From assembly GCF_030019515.1 (NCBI RefSeq), contig NZ_JASEEQ010000002.1:62001-126000 (forward strand): DNA of 64,000 bases, given 5' to 3'. Shown here piece after piece: positions 30,194 through 39,795 of this stretch. The position numbers and the translations under genes were made by a program. The notes beneath the pieces were generated by a model. The model was not told the origin of the DNA. It saw only the letters and a list, made by a program, of their open reading frames with translations, and searched no databases. How positions within the stretch are numbered: position 1 is the first letter of the stretch; each line of letters begins with the position of its first letter. Origin of the DNA: Nocardioides sp. (GTDB lineage Bacteria; Actinomycetota; Actinomycetes; Propionibacteriales; Nocardioidaceae).

Positions 30194-31381
30194 GTGCCTG
30201 ACGACTTCGAGCGGATGTGGGCCGACCTCGCGCCGGTGGGGCGCTCGGCCACGAGCGGCGGCTACAACCGCTCGCCCTTCACGGCTCCCGAGACCGAGCT
30301 GCGCGCGTGGTTCGTGGAGCAGTGCCGGGCCCGCGGGCTGCGCGTGGAGGGCGACTCCTACGGCAACGTCGTGGGCTGGTGGGACGTCGGCGCCGGACCT
30401 GCCGTGCTCACCGGGTCGCACCTGGACTCCGTGCTCGACGGCGGCGCGTACGACGGCCCGCTCGGCGTCGTGTCGGGGCTCGCGGCGCTCGACCTGCTGC
30501 GCTCGCGCGGCGTCGCGCCGGCGCGGCCGATCGGGGTGTCGGTGTTCGTGGAGGAGGAGGGCTCGCGCTTCGGGCTGGCCTGCCTCGGCTCGCGGCTGGC
30601 CACCGGCGCCGTGTCGTGGGACCAGGCTCGCGAGCTGCGCGACCGCGACGGCGTGGCCTTCGGTGACGTGGTCGCGGGCGGCGCGTCCTCCTCGCTGCTG
30701 TCCTCGGTCGGCACGTTCGTCGAGCTGCACGTCGAGCAGGGCCGCGACCTCGTGGACCGCGGTGCGGCCGTCGGTGTCGCGAGCGAGATCTGGCCGCACG
30801 GGCGCTACCGGTTCGACTTCGCCGGCTCCGCGAACCATGCCGGCACCACCCGGATGGAGGACCGCGCCGACCCGATGCTCACCTACGCGTTCACCGCGCT
30901 GGGCGCGAACAAGCAGGCGCGGCTCGCCGGCGAGCGGGCGACGTTCGGCCGGGTGTCGGTCGAGCCGAACGGGACCAACGCGGTGCCCTCGCACGTGACT
31001 GCCTGGCTGGACGCCCGGTGCGCGACCGAGGAGTCCCTCGCGGCGCTGGTCGAGGGGATCACCACCCAGGCGACCGACCGGGCCGGGCGCGACGGGACCG
31101 CGCTGGTGGTCACCGTCGAGTCGGTGTCGCCGGCGGTCGCGTTCGACGCTGCGCTGGCCGCGCGGGTCGCCGCCGACCACGAGGGCGGCGACTGGCCGGT
31201 GATCCCGACCCAGGCCGGCCACGACGCGGGCATCCTCTCCGCCGCCGGCATCCCGACCGCGATGCTGTTCGTCCGCAACCCGACCGGCGTCTCGCACTCG
31301 CCGGCCGAGCACGCGGAGCTCCCCGACTGCCTGGTGGGCGTCTCCGCCCTGGCCGACACCCTGGAACGGCTGACCCGGTGA
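30194..31381 (+). CDS. M20-type amidohydrolase (allantoate amidohydrolase-like) of the hut cluster
   Basis: A 395-residue metal-dependent amidohydrolase of the allantoate/N-carbamoyl-L-amino-acid hydrolase group. Motifs include LTGSHLDSVLDGGAYDGPLGV (metal His and Asp), VEEEGSRFG (catalytic Glu), FVELHVEQG, GSANHAGTTRM and TQAGHDAG, with a C-terminal GVSHSPAEHA. GGAGGG precedes GTG 30194. Its stop overlaps hutF by four bases and hutF overlaps hutI, so it belongs to histidine catabolism. No HutG is present, so the likely job is removing the formyl group from N-formylglutamate made by HutF; this role is inference from context. Confidence 0.88.
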   Translation: MPDDFERMWADLAPVGRSATSGGYNRSPFTAPETELRAWFVEQCRARGLRVEGDSYGNVVGWWDVGAGPAVLTGSHLDSVLDGGAYDGPLGVVSGLAALDLLRSRGVAPARPIGVSVFVEEEGSRFGLACLGSRLATGAVSWDQARELRDRDGVAFGDVVAGGASSSLLSSVGTFVELHVEQGRDLVDRGAAVGVASEIWPHGRYRFDFAGSANHAGTTRMEDRADPMLTYAFTALGANKQARLAGERATFGRVSVEPNGTNAVPSHVTAWLDARCATEESLAALVEGITTQATDRAGRDGTALVVTVESVSPAVAFDAALAARVAADHEGGDWPVIPTQAGHDAGILSAAGIPTAMLFVRNPTGVSHSPAEHAELPDCLVGVSALADTLERLTR

Positions 31382-32691
31382 GCGAGTCCTCCTCGGCGTA
31401 CCTCCTGGAGCGGGCGTGGGTCGACGGCGCCGTCCGCGACGACGTGCTGGTCGAGATCGAGGACGGCCGGTTCACATCCGTCACACCGGTAGGGCAGAAC
31501 CTGCACTTGTCGGGTGAAGTTTCGGCCGAGAAGTACCGGTTTCCCCGGGTACCCGGGGAAACCACCCGGCTCCCCGGCCTCACGATCCCCGGGCTGAGGA
31601 ACGACCACAGCCACGCGTTCCACCGGGCGCTGCGGGGGCGGACCCAGGTGGGGCGGGGGACGTTCTGGACCTGGCGCGAGCAGATGTACGACGTGGCGGC
31701 GCGGCTCGCCCCCGACGCGTACTTCGCGCTGGCCCGGGCGACGTACCGGGAGATGGTCGCCGCCGGCTACACGAGCGTGTCGGAGTTCCACTACCTGCAC
31801 GCCCCCGAGCCGGCGATGGGGGACGCGCTGCGGTCGGCCGCGGCCGAGGCGGGCATCCGGATCACGCTGCTCGACACCTGCTACGTCAGCAGCGGCTTCG
31901 GCGCGCCTCCCGAGGGTGCCCAGCTCCGCTTCAGCGACGGCACCGCCGAGCAGTGGGCCGCGCGGGTCGGCGACGGCCCGGCCGCGATCCACTCGGTGCG
32001 CGCGGTCCCGCGCGAGCAGCTGCACGTGTTCCGCGGACGCGACCCGCTGCACGTCCACCTGAGCGAGCAGCAGCAGGAGAACGAGGCCTGCCTGGCGGCG
32101 TACGGCGTCACCCCCACCCGGCTGCTGCACGACGAGGGCCTGCTCGGTCCGGGCACGACGGTGGTCCACGCCACCCACCTCACCGACGACGACATCGCGC
32201 TGCTCGGCGCGACCCGCACGAACGTCTGCGTCACCCCCACGACCGAGCGCGACCTCGCCGACGGCATCGGCCCGGCGCGCCGGCTCGCGGACGCGGGCTG
32301 CCGGATCACGATCGGCAGCGACAGCCACGCGGTGATCGACCCGTTCGAGGAGCTGCGCGGCCTGGAGATGGACGAGCGGCTGGTCACCCGGGAGCGCGGG
32401 CACTGGTCGGCCGCCGAGCTGCTCGCCATCGGGGCGGCCGGCGGGATCGCGGTGGGCGAGCCCGCCGACCTGGTCACGATCGACACCGCCAGCCCGCGCA
32501 CGGCCGGCACCGGCGCGGACGAGCACACCGCGGTGTTCGCCGCGACGGGCGCCGACGTCACCCAGGTGGTGATCGGCGGGCGGGTGGTCGCCACCAGGGA
32601 CGACCACGAGGCGATCGGGCGCGAGCTCGACGCGGCGCTGAGCGCACTGATGGTGAGCACACTGACGGGGAGGGCGGGGAGGGTGCCGTGA
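31378..32691 (+). CDS. hutF: Formimidoylglutamate deiminase with an in-frame palindromic-repeat insertion
   Basis: A 437-residue amidohydrolase-superfamily enzyme converting N-formimidoyl-L-glutamate to N-formyl-L-glutamate and ammonia. Metal-site motifs are [40 protein letters not shown] and [17 protein letters not shown]. About residues 39-62 ([14 protein letters not shown]... to ...FPRVPGE) are encoded by copy 2 of the palindromic repeat. They sit between the N-terminal beta-domain and the first metal His motif, where I recall homologues having only a short loop. The frame is intact, so the enzyme is probably functional. The start is GTG 31378 overlapping the upstream stop. Confidence 0.92.
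   Translation: MSESSSAYLLERAWVDGAVRDDVLVEIEDGRFTSVTPVGQNLHLSGEVSAEKYRFPRVPGETTRLPGLTIPGLRNDHSHAFHRALRGRTQVGRGTFWTWREQMYDVAARLAPDAYFALARATYREMVAAGYTSVSEFHYLHAPEPAMGDALRSAAAEAGIRITLLDTCYVSSGFGAPPEGAQLRFSDGTAEQWAARVGDGPAAIHSVRAVPREQLHVFRGRDPLHVHLSEQQQENEACLAAYGVTPTRLLHDEGLLGPGTTVVHATHLTDDDIALLGATRTNVCVTPTTERDLADGIGPARRLADAGCRITIGSDSHAVIDPFEELRGLEMDERLVTRERGHWSAAELLAIGAAGGIAVGEPADLVTIDTASPRTAGTGADEHTAVFAATGADVTQVVIGGRVVATRDDHEAIGRELDAALSALMVSTLTGRAGRVP
31492..31563 (-). repeat. Palindromic dispersed repeat, copy 2, inside hutF
   Basis: This is the inverted copy of the element at 21631-21707. The perfect 26-bp palindrome is at 31538-31563, and GAAGTTTCGGCC (31516-31527) is the complement of the conserved block in copy 1. 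The recognisable unit is 72 bp, a multiple of three, and is read through without a stop in the hutF frame. Confidence 0.87.
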
Positions 32692-33854
32692 CCACGACGC
32701 TGATCACGAACATCGGGGAGCTGGTCACCAACGACCCGGAGGCCGCCGAGGACGGTCGGGGCCTGCTCGGGGTCGTCGAGCAGGCCGCGCTCCTGCTCGA
32801 GGGCGCGCACGTCGCCTGGGTCGGCCGCGCCGCCGACGCGCCCGCCGCCGACCAGCTGGTCGACGCCGGCGGCCGCGCGGTGCTGCCCGGCTTCGTCGAC
32901 AGCCACAGCCACCTGGTCTTCGCGGGCGACCGGGCCGCCGAGTTCGCGGCCCGGATGGCCGGGACGCCGTACGCGGCCGGCGGCATCCGCACCACGGTCG
33001 CCGCCACCCGCGCAGCCACCGACGAGCAGCTCACCAGCCACGTCGCCCGCCTGGTCGAGGAGATGCGCCGCCAGGGCACCACCACCGTCGAGATCAAGAG
33101 CGGCTACGGGCTGAGCGTCCACGACGAGGCCCGCAGCCTCGCGGTCGCGCGCCAGTTCACCGACGAGACGACGTTCCTCGGCGCGCACGTCGTCCCCGAG
33201 GGCGACCCGGGGGAGTACGTCGACCTCGTCACCGGCCCGATGCTCGACGCGGCCAAGGAGCACGCCCGCTGGATCGACGTGTTCTGCGAGCGCGGCGCCT
33301 TCGACGCCGACCAGGCCCGCACGATCCTGCGGGCCGGCGCGGCCGCCGGCCTCCGCGGCCGGCTGCACGCCAACCAGCTCACCTACGGCGAGGGGGTCCG
33401 GCTCGCTGCGGAGCTCGGCCTGGTCGCGGTCGACCACTGCACCTACCTCAGCGACGAGGACGTCGCGGCGCTACGCGACAGCGGCACCATCGCCACGCTG
33501 CTGCCCGGCGTCGAGTTCTCGACCCGGCAGCCCTACCCCGACGCCCGCCGGCTCCTCGACGCCGGGGTCCGGGTCGCCCTCGCCAGCGACTGCAACCCCG
33601 GGTCCTGCTTCACCAGCAGCATCCCGCTGTGCATCGCCCTCGCCGTCCGCGAGATGGGGATGACGCCGGCCGAGGCCGTGCACGCCGCGACCTACCGCGG
33701 CGCGGAGGCGCTGGACCGCGACGACGTCGGCGCGCTGCTGCCGGGACGCCGGGCCGACCTCGTCGTGCTCGACGCCCCCACCCACGTCCACCTCGCCTAC
33801 CGCCCCGGCGTCCCCCTCGTCCGGCAGACCTGGGCCGCCGGACGCCCGCTGTGA
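32688..33854 (+). CDS. hutI: Imidazolonepropionase
   Basis: A 388-residue metal-dependent amidohydrolase hydrolysing imidazolone-5-propionate to formimidoylglutamate, the third step of histidine degradation. The metal and substrate motifs are [55 protein letters not shown] and ASDCNPGSC. The GTG at 32688 overlaps the hutF stop by four bases. It is the last gene of the block and ends 22 bases before the convergent DUF4242 gene. Confidence 0.96.
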   Translation: MTTTLITNIGELVTNDPEAAEDGRGLLGVVEQAALLLEGAHVAWVGRAADAPAADQLVDAGGRAVLPGFVDSHSHLVFAGDRAAEFAARMAGTPYAAGGIRTTVAATRAATDEQLTSHVARLVEEMRRQGTTTVEIKSGYGLSVHDEARSLAVARQFTDETTFLGAHVVPEGDPGEYVDLVTGPMLDAAKEHARWIDVFCERGAFDADQARTILRAGAAAGLRGRLHANQLTYGEGVRLAAELGLVAVDHCTYLSDEDVAALRDSGTIATLLPGVEFSTRQPYPDARRLLDAGVRVALASDCNPGSCFTSSIPLCIALAVREMGMTPAEAVHAATYRGAEALDRDDVGALLPGRRADLVVLDAPTHVHLAYRPGVPLVRQTWAAGRPL

Positions 33855-33876
33855 CGCGGGGGCCGGGCCTCGCGGC

Positions 33877-34131
33877 TCAGTCGCCGGCGACCACCTCGTG
33901 GATGTGGTCCGCCACCAGGCCGTGCGCCTCGCGGTGCACGGCGGCGGCCGCCTCCGGGTTGGGGGCGTCGACCAGGCAGAACACCTTCCCGTTCGCCTCG
34001 TCGACCCAGTAGCTGCGGTAGTCCACGCCGTACTTGCCCTGGATCTTCAGGTCCTCGGCGTGCGCCCCCGCCACGTCGGCGGCGGTCGCGCCCTCCGGCA
34101 GGGCCTCGTGGACGTCCATGTAGAGCGGCAT
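33877..34131 (-). CDS. DUF4242 / SCO4226-like nickel-binding protein
   Basis: An 84-residue ferredoxin-fold-like small protein beginning MPLYMDVHEALPEGATAADV. The C-terminal HREAHGLVADHIHEV supplies several histidines. It matches the DUF4242 family, whose Streptomyces member SCO4226 binds nickel. GAGGAGA precedes ATG 34131. It lies next to and divergent from an AraC regulator. Metal binding here is inferred from the family. Confidence 0.85.
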   Translation of the reverse strand: MPLYMDVHEALPEGATAADVAGAHAEDLKIQGKYGVDYRSYWVDEANGKVFCLVDAPNPEAAAAVHREAHGLVADHIHEVVAGD

Positions 34132-34249
34132 CGGGCTCTCCTCTCGTTGCTGGTCCATCGAGTCTCGGCGGCACGGCAGCCGAGGACCATGACTGATCGC
34201 CCGGACCACATGACCCGTCCGGGATCTGGTCGTGGGCCTCGCACGGACG

Positions 34250-34255
34250 CATGCT
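34250..34255 (+). promoter_or_regulatory. Putative -10 box (CATGCT) for the AraC regulator, leaderless start
   Basis: CATGCT, six bases, then ATG 34262. No Shine-Dalgarno is present. Confidence 0.35.
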
Positions 34256-34261
34256 GAGCAG

Positions 34262-35266
34262 ATGACGAACCCGCTCACGGACGCGCTCGCCAAGCTCCGA
34301 CTCGACGGCGCGATCTTCCTGCGCGGGTCCTACAGCGAGGCCTGGGCCTACGAGTCGGTCCCGGGGGCCGACCTCGCCGCCCTCCTCGTCCCCGGCGCGA
34401 GCCGGGTCGTCCTCATGCACGTGATCGTCCGTGGTCGCTGCTGGATCCAGGTCGGCGACGGGGACCGGCTCTGGGCCGGCGCCGGCGACGTGATCGTGCT
34501 GCCCTACGGCGACACCCACCGGATGGGCGGGGTCGAGGCCGCCGAGCTGGTCGAGCTCGGGAGCCTCGTCGAGCAGCCGCCGTGGACCCGGATGCCCGCC
34601 ATCGAGCACGGCGGGGGCGGCGCGCCGACCCAGGTGGTGTGCGGCTACCTCGCGAGCGAGGACCCGCTGTTCGACCCGCAGCTCGCCGCGCTGCCTCCGG
34701 TGTTCGTCGTGAGCCCGGTCGGCGAGGCCCGGGAGTTCGTGGGGGCCAGCATCGCGTACGCCGTGCACCAGACCGCCCGGCTCGCGGACGGCCGGTTCGA
34801 GGTGCCGCCGCGGCTGCCCGAGCTGCTGCTGGTCGAGGTGCTCCGGCTGCACCTCGCGAACGCGCCCGCGGCGCACCACGGCTGGCTCGGCGCGCTCCTG
34901 CACCCGGTGCTGGCGCCGGCGATGGCCGCGATGCACGCCGACCCCGCCACCCGCTGGACGGTGGCCGAGCTGGCCCGGACGGCGGCCGTGTCCGAGTCGC
35001 TCCTCGACGAGCGGTTCCGAACCGTGCTCGGGATGCCCCCGATCCGGTACCTGGCCGGCTGGCGGATGCACCTGGCCCGGGACCTGCTCGAGTCCAGCGA
35101 GCTCGGCGTGGCGGCGATCGCGCACCGGGTCGGCTACGACTCGGAGGAGGCGTTCAGCCGGGCGTTCAAGCGCGCCCACGGCCTCTCCCCCGGGCAGTGG
35201 CGGCGGACCTCGGGCCGGCTGCCCCAGCCGCCTAAGGCACCTCCGGAGCCGGTGCCGACCGGATAG
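34262..35266 (+). CDS. AraC-family transcriptional regulator
   Basis: A 334-residue regulator. The N-terminal cupin-type sensor domain (about residues 10-180, including GRCWIQVGDGDRLWAGAGDVIVLPYGDTHRM) is followed by two HTH motifs (about 225-320): WTVAELARTAAVSESLLDERFRTVLGMPP and LGVAAIAHRVGYDSEEAFSRAFKRAHGLSPGQWRR-type. The Pro-rich tail is short. Its neighbours are the divergent nickel-binding-like gene and a 51-aa ORF. The ligand is unknown. Confidence 0.92.
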   Translation: MTNPLTDALAKLRLDGAIFLRGSYSEAWAYESVPGADLAALLVPGASRVVLMHVIVRGRCWIQVGDGDRLWAGAGDVIVLPYGDTHRMGGVEAAELVELGSLVEQPPWTRMPAIEHGGGGAPTQVVCGYLASEDPLFDPQLAALPPVFVVSPVGEAREFVGASIAYAVHQTARLADGRFEVPPRLPELLLVEVLRLHLANAPAAHHGWLGALLHPVLAPAMAAMHADPATRWTVAELARTAAVSESLLDERFRTVLGMPPIRYLAGWRMHLARDLLESSELGVAAIAHRVGYDSEEAFSRAFKRAHGLSPGQWRRTSGRLPQPPKAPPEPVPTG

Positions 35267-35340
35267 GGCACCTTCCCGATGCGCGGGCCTACCTCAGCGA
35301 GCGAGCCTCGGCACATCACCGAGGAGCTGAGGAGCCCGCC

Positions 35341-35496
35341 ATGACCGAGAACACCGCACACCGCGACTACGTGAAGACCGAGCTGGAGTACCGGCTGAAC
35401 CGGGTCCAGGCCGACCTGGCGGGCCGCCGCAAGCGGCGCGCGCTGGTACGCCGGCACCGGGACGTCGACGGGCAGACCTGGACGACGGTGCGCTGA
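35341..35496 (+). CDS. Small basic hypothetical protein (51 aa)
   Basis: A 51-residue ORF, MTENTAHRDYVKTELEYRLNR..., Arg-rich in the middle (GRRKRRALVRRHR) and ending GQTWTTVR. GAGGAG precedes the ATG at good spacing. It is followed after 13 bases by the LuxR-type regulator gene, with which it may be co-transcribed. No domain is recognised. The amphipathic, basic character would allow nucleic-acid binding, but that is speculation. Confidence 0.65.
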   Translation: MTENTAHRDYVKTELEYRLNRVQADLAGRRKRRALVRRHRDVDGQTWTTVR

Positions 35497-35509
35497 GCGG
35501 CGCGCCGCG

Positions 35510-38500
35510 ATGAGCCAGCCGACGCTGCGCCTGGTCCCGGAACAAGGGATCATGGACGGCGTGGCCGCACACACCAGCCGGACCCTGGTCGGGCGAGACG
35601 CCGAGCTGACGGAGATCGCTTCGTTGCTCGGCGTCCGTCCGCACCGGACCGGCGCACCCGGCCCCAAGACCGGCCCCGAAACCGGCCCCGACGCCGGCCT
35701 CGGCACCGGCCCCGACACCGGCCTGGTGCTGCTCTCCGGCGACGCCGGCGTCGGCAAGACCCGGCTGCTGACCGAGCTGCGCGACCTGGCCTTCGCCGAG
35801 GGCTGGCAGGTGGTGGCGGGCCACTGCCTCGACTTCGGCGACGGCGCGCTGCCGTACCTGCCGTTCTCCGAGGTCCTCGGCCGGCTCGCCGCCGACCTCC
35901 CGGACCTCGTCGCGGACGTCGCGGGCCGGCACCCCGCGCTCGCGCGCCTCCAGCCGGGCCGGCGGGTGCTGGGCTCCCCGGACCGCTCCGGCGGCGACCC
36001 GGGCGGCGACCCCGGCGCCCTCGACCGGGGCGACCTCTTCGAGGCCGTGCACACCCTCCTCGAGACGGCCGCCGTCAAGGCGCCGCTGCTCCTCGTCATC
36101 GAGGACACGCACTGGGCCGACCAGTCGACCCGCGACCTGCTCAGCTTCCTGTTCACCCGGCCCTTCGACGGCCCGGTCTCGGTGGTCGCGTCGTACCGCT
36201 CCGACGACCTGCACCGCCGGCACCCGCTGCGCCCCCAGGTCGCCGAATGGTCCCGGATCCGCGGCGTGCACCGGGTGGCGCTCTCCCCGCTCTCCGAGGG
36301 CGCCGTCCGGGCGCTCATCGCCGAGCTCGCCCCCGAGGGCCTGGCCGAGCGCGAGCTCGCCGACATCGTGGACCGCGCCGAGGGCAACGCGTTCTTCGTC
36401 GAGGAGCTCACCAGCGCCGCCGCCGGCCCGGGCCGCTGGGTCCCCGCCGACCTCGCCGACGTGCTGCTCGTGCGCCTCGACCGGCTCGACGACACCGCGC
36501 GGCAGGTGGTCCGCACGGCCAGCGTCTCCGGCCGCCGGGTCTCCCACGACACCCTGGCCGCGGCCTCCGGGCTCGACGCGGCGGCGCTCGACGAGGGCCT
36601 GCGCAAGGCGGTCGAGATGAACATCCTCCTGGCCAGCGAGGGCCGCTACTCCTTCCGCCACGCGCTCCTCGGCGAGGCGGTGTACGACGACCTCCTGCCG
36701 GGTGAGCGGGTCCGGTTGCACGCGCAGTACGTCACCGCCCTCCGGTCCGGGGCCGCCGCGGGCACCGCGGCCGAGCTGGCCCGGCACGCCCGGCTGGCCA
36801 CCGACCTCGACACCGCGTTGAGCGCCAGCATCCAGGCCGGTCGCGAGGCGTGGGACGTCGGTGGCCCGGACGAGGCGGCGTACCACTACCAGCAGGCCCT
36901 CGAGCTGCTCGTCGACCCGCGTCGCTGCGAGCGCGCCGAGGTCGACGTCTCCACGCTGGTGCAGAGCGCGGCGGAGGCGCTGAGCGAGAGCGGCGATCCG
37001 CAGCGCGCCGTCGCCCTGATCCAGGAGCAGCTCGACCGGCTGCCGGACGACGCGCCGCCGGAGTGGCGCTCGCGGATGCTGACCACCCGCGCGGGCATCC
37101 TCATCAACGTCGACACCGACGAGGACCCGATCGGGGTCTCCGCCGAGGCGCTCGCGCTGGCGCCGGAGGGCGAGAACCGGTGGCGGGCGCGGGCGCTCAC
37201 CACCCACGCCCGGGTGCTGGCGGGGAGGGGGCGCTACGAGGAGGCGGAGGTCGCGGGCATGGAGGCGCTCGCCCTCAACGAGCGGCTCAACCTCGACAAG
37301 CTCGCCTCCGAGGTCATCACCACGCTCAGCGGCCTGAAGAAGGCCGGCCCCAAGGAGGGGCTGCGCTCCGCGCTCGTCGACGCGGTGGCCCGGGCCCAGG
37401 GGTCGGGCGCGGTCCACGCCGAGCTGCGGGCGCGGTTCCTGCTCAGCCGGTCCTTCGAGGACTGGGGGGAGTTCGACGAGTCCGAACGGTGGTTCCGCAG
37501 CGCCATGGACCGCGCCGCCGCGGACGGACTGACGTGGGCGCCGTACGCCCTGGAGTCACGGGTGCAGCTCTCGTGGGTCCGCTACGTCCGTGGGGCGTGG
37601 GACGACGTGCTCGCCCTCACGGTCCTGGACGGCGAGAGCCCGCCGCCCATCCCGCGGGCGATCCTCACGGCGCTGCGGTTGAGTGTGGAGCAGGGTCGCG
37701 GCGCGGACGTCGCCGCCGAGGCCCGCAAGCTGCGGCGCTTCTGGTCGCGGGAGGGCGCGGTCGCCATCCACTCGGCGGCGCTGGAGATCGTGCAGGCGGG
37801 CCGGGCCGGCGACGCCGACGGCGCGCTCCAGGTCTACGACGACGTCGTCGGGGTGCTGGGGCGGCTGTGGCACGAGTGGTTCAGCGCGCGGATCCGCTTC
37901 GGTGCGCTCGCCATCGGCGCGGTCGCCCAGGCGATGCCGGGACTCTCCGGTGCCGAGCGCTCGGCGTACGCCGTCCGCGTCGACCGGATCCACGCCGACG
38001 GGGCCGTCGTGCTCCAGCGCTACTCCGACCCGTCGGGCCACTGGGGTCCGGAGGGCCGCGCCTGGATGAAGAGGCTGGAGGCGGAGACGCTCCGGGTCCG
38101 GTGGCTGGCCGGCGTCGACGCGCCACCCCTGGACGCGCTGGTCGGCACCTGGCGCGACGCGGTGGTGCTCTTCGAGGACTTCGGGCACGTCCACGAGCTG
38201 GCCCGGGTGCGCACCGTCCTGGCCGGCATCCTGCGCGCCACCGGCGACCTCGCCGGCGGCCGCGAGCTCGGCGACCTGGCCCGCGTCACCGCGCACCAGC
38301 TGGGCGCCCGGCCGCTGCTCGACGAGCTGCGCTCGATCGGCGGCGCCCCGGCGCGCGCCGAGTCGGCGCCCGACTCGCTCACGCCCCGCGAGAGCGAGAT
38401 CCTCCAGCTGGTCGCCCAGGGTCGGTCGAACGGCGAGATCGCCAAGCAGCTGTTCATCAGCGCGAAGACGGTCTCGGTCCACGTCTCGAACATCCTCGGC

Positions 38501-38566
38501 AAGCTGGACGCCGCCGGGCGCACCGAGGCCGCCGCGATCGCCCGGCGCCGCGGGCTGATCGGCTAG
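35510..38566 (+). CDS. Large LuxR-family ATP-binding regulator (LAL type)
   Basis: A 1018-residue regulator. The N-terminal AAA-like ATPase has Walker A GDAGVGKTRLL (about residues 78-88) and Walker B LLLVIEDTHWAD. A long helical TPR-like middle follows. The C-terminal LuxR HTH (LTPRESEILQLVAQG ... AKTVSVHVSNILGKLDAAGRTEA) covers about the last 60 residues. The Gly-Pro-Thr/Asp repeat GPKTGPETGPDAGLGTGPDTG (about residues 50-70) is an unusual low-complexity insertion just ahead of Walker A. LAL regulators often activate sugar or secondary-metabolite genes. No obvious target lies downstream in the same strand. Confidence 0.9.
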   Translation: MSQPTLRLVPEQGIMDGVAAHTSRTLVGRDAELTEIASLLGVRPHRTGAPGPKTGPETGPDAGLGTGPDTGLVLLSGDAGVGKTRLLTELRDLAFAEGWQVVAGHCLDFGDGALPYLPFSEVLGRLAADLPDLVADVAGRHPALARLQPGRRVLGSPDRSGGDPGGDPGALDRGDLFEAVHTLLETAAVKAPLLLVIEDTHWADQSTRDLLSFLFTRPFDGPVSVVASYRSDDLHRRHPLRPQVAEWSRIRGVHRVALSPLSEGAVRALIAELAPEGLAERELADIVDRAEGNAFFVEELTSAAAGPGRWVPADLADVLLVRLDRLDDTARQVVRTASVSGRRVSHDTLAAASGLDAAALDEGLRKAVEMNILLASEGRYSFRHALLGEAVYDDLLPGERVRLHAQYVTALRSGAAAGTAAELARHARLATDLDTALSASIQAGREAWDVGGPDEAAYHYQQALELLVDPRRCERAEVDVSTLVQSAAEALSESGDPQRAVALIQEQLDRLPDDAPPEWRSRMLTTRAGILINVDTDEDPIGVSAEALALAPEGENRWRARALTTHARVLAGRGRYEEAEVAGMEALALNERLNLDKLASEVITTLSGLKKAGPKEGLRSALVDAVARAQGSGAVHAELRARFLLSRSFEDWGEFDESERWFRSAMDRAAADGLTWAPYALESRVQLSWVRYVRGAWDDVLALTVLDGESPPPIPRAILTALRLSVEQGRGADVAAEARKLRRFWSREGAVAIHSAALEIVQAGRAGDADGALQVYDDVVGVLGRLWHEWFSARIRFGALAIGAVAQAMPGLSGAERSAYAVRVDRIHADGAVVLQRYSDPSGHWGPEGRAWMKRLEAETLRVRWLAGVDAPPLDALVGTWRDAVVLFEDFGHVHELARVRTVLAGILRATGDLAGGRELGDLARVTAHQLGARPLLDELRSIGGAPARAESAPDSLTPRESEILQLVAQGRSNGEIAKQLFISAKTVSVHVSNILGKLDAAGRTEAAAIARRRGLIG

Positions 38567-38569
38567 CCG

Positions 38570-39700
38570 TCAGCTCGCGGCGACGTACACGCAGGTCGGG
38601 TCGGAGCCGAGCACGTCACCGGTGACGGCGTACGCGTGCGAGCGCGATCCGCCGCACACCTCGCGGAACTCGCAGGTCCCGCACTTGCCGTGGAACGCGG
38701 ACGGGTCCCGCAGCGACCGCAGCAGCGGGTCGGTGCGGTAGAGCTCCCGGAAGCCCTGCTCGGTGACGTTGCCGCAGCGCTGCGGCAGGAAGCCGGAGGG
38801 GTAGACGTCGCCGAGGTGGTCGATGAACGCGAACCCGCGGCCGGAGTTGACGTCGATCGGTGGCCGCGGCCGACGCAGCTGCTCGGTGCGCCCCAGGCGC
38901 AGGCTCGCGGTCGCCGCCGTCAGCCGCTGGTACAGCTCGCCGAGCTCGACGTGGTCGCCCCGAGCCCGCTGGATCGCGACCCGCCGGTAGTGCGGCGCCT
39001 CGGTGGCCTTGACGGCGATCAGGTCCGAGACGTCGTGCATCCAGTGCAGCACGTCCTCGACGCCCGGCGCCGAGAGCGGGGTCAGCGCCGTGCCGCGGCC
39101 GGTCGGCACCAGGAAGAACACGCTCCAGAGTGAGGCGTCCAGGCCGATCACGGTGCGCAGCACGTCGGGCAGCTCGGCCACGTTCGCCTCGGTGACGGTC
39201 GTGTTGACCTGCAGCCGGAAGCCCGCCTCCTTGACCCACCGGGCGGCGCGCAGGGTGTCGTCGAAGACCCCGGGCACGCCGCGGAACGAGTCGTGCGTCG
39301 CGGCGGCCGCGCCGTCCAGGGACAGCGACATGGCGACGGCACCGGCGGCGCGCAGGTCGGCGAGCACGTCCGGGGTGAGCCGCGGGGTCACCGACGGCGA
39401 GAGCGCGACGTGGAGACCCAGCGACGTCCCGTAGCTCACCAGCTCGGCGAGATCCGGCCGCTCGAACGGGTCGCCGCCGGTCAGGACGACGATCGGGTAC
39501 GGCGTGCCGAAGCCCGCGATGTCGGCCAGCAGCGCCCGGCCCTGCTCCGTGGTGAGCTGACGCGGGTGCGCCCGGGTCTGGGCGTCGGCCCGGCAGTGCC
39601 GGCAGACCAGGGCACAGGCGCGGGTGACCTCCCAGATGGTGATCAGCGGGCGGTCCGCCGGGTCGTGGCGCAGCTGTCGCACGGCGCGCTGGTCGGTCAT
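38570..39700 (-). CDS. Radical SAM/SPASM protein (TIGR04053-like)
   Basis: A 376-residue radical SAM enzyme. The AdoMet [4Fe-4S] motif is CALVCRHC (CxxxCxxC, about residues 29-36) after ITIWEVTRA. GGDPFERPD is the SAM-contact glycine motif. The C-terminal SPASM region has CGNVTEQGF, then CGTCEFREVCGGSRSHAYAVTGD and a last Cys, holding auxiliary clusters. The sequence resembles the TIGR04053 group related to heme d1/heme and peptide-modifying enzymes. AGGAGG precedes ATG 39700, which overlaps the stop of a tiny upstream ORF. It is divergent from the JmjC/ferredoxin operon. The substrate is unknown; a peptide is possible. Confidence 0.85.
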   Translation of the reverse strand: MTDQRAVRQLRHDPADRPLITIWEVTRACALVCRHCRADAQTRAHPRQLTTEQGRALLADIAGFGTPYPIVVLTGGDPFERPDLAELVSYGTSLGLHVALSPSVTPRLTPDVLADLRAAGAVAMSLSLDGAAAATHDSFRGVPGVFDDTLRAARWVKEAGFRLQVNTTVTEANVAELPDVLRTVIGLDASLWSVFFLVPTGRGTALTPLSAPGVEDVLHWMHDVSDLIAVKATEAPHYRRVAIQRARGDHVELGELYQRLTAATASLRLGRTEQLRRPRPPIDVNSGRGFAFIDHLGDVYPSGFLPQRCGNVTEQGFRELYRTDPLLRSLRDPSAFHGKCGTCEFREVCGGSRSHAYAVTGDVLGSDPTCVYVAAS

Positions 39701-39789
39701 CGGGCCTCCTCGGCGGGTGCCAGGCACGCGAGCAGCAGCACGGCGACCGGTCCGGGCATCCCGGGTCCGACCACCGTCACCCTGCGCAC
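39697..39789 (-). CDS. Tiny ORF (30 aa) translationally coupled to the radical SAM gene
   Basis: From GTG 39789 the ORF reads MRRVTVVGPGMPGPVAVLL... to ...APAEEAR (30 residues), and its TGA overlaps the radical SAM ATG as ATGA. TATATT at 39796-39801 (minus) lies exactly six bases ahead of the GTG, so a leaderless message would begin on this codon. A longer reading from GTG 39804 would place the -10 box inside the gene. It could be a regulatory leader peptide or a precursor peptide for the radical SAM enzyme; coding status is unproven. Confidence 0.35.
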   Translation of the reverse strand: MRRVTVVGPGMPGPVAVLLLACLAPAEEAR

Positions 39790-39795
39790 CCGGCG

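Noticed and set aside
36850..38625. Long alternative frame through the LuxR-type regulator
   Set aside because: It is an Arg/Gly/Pro-rich shadow with no domain, while the main frame carries Walker and LuxR HTH motifs.
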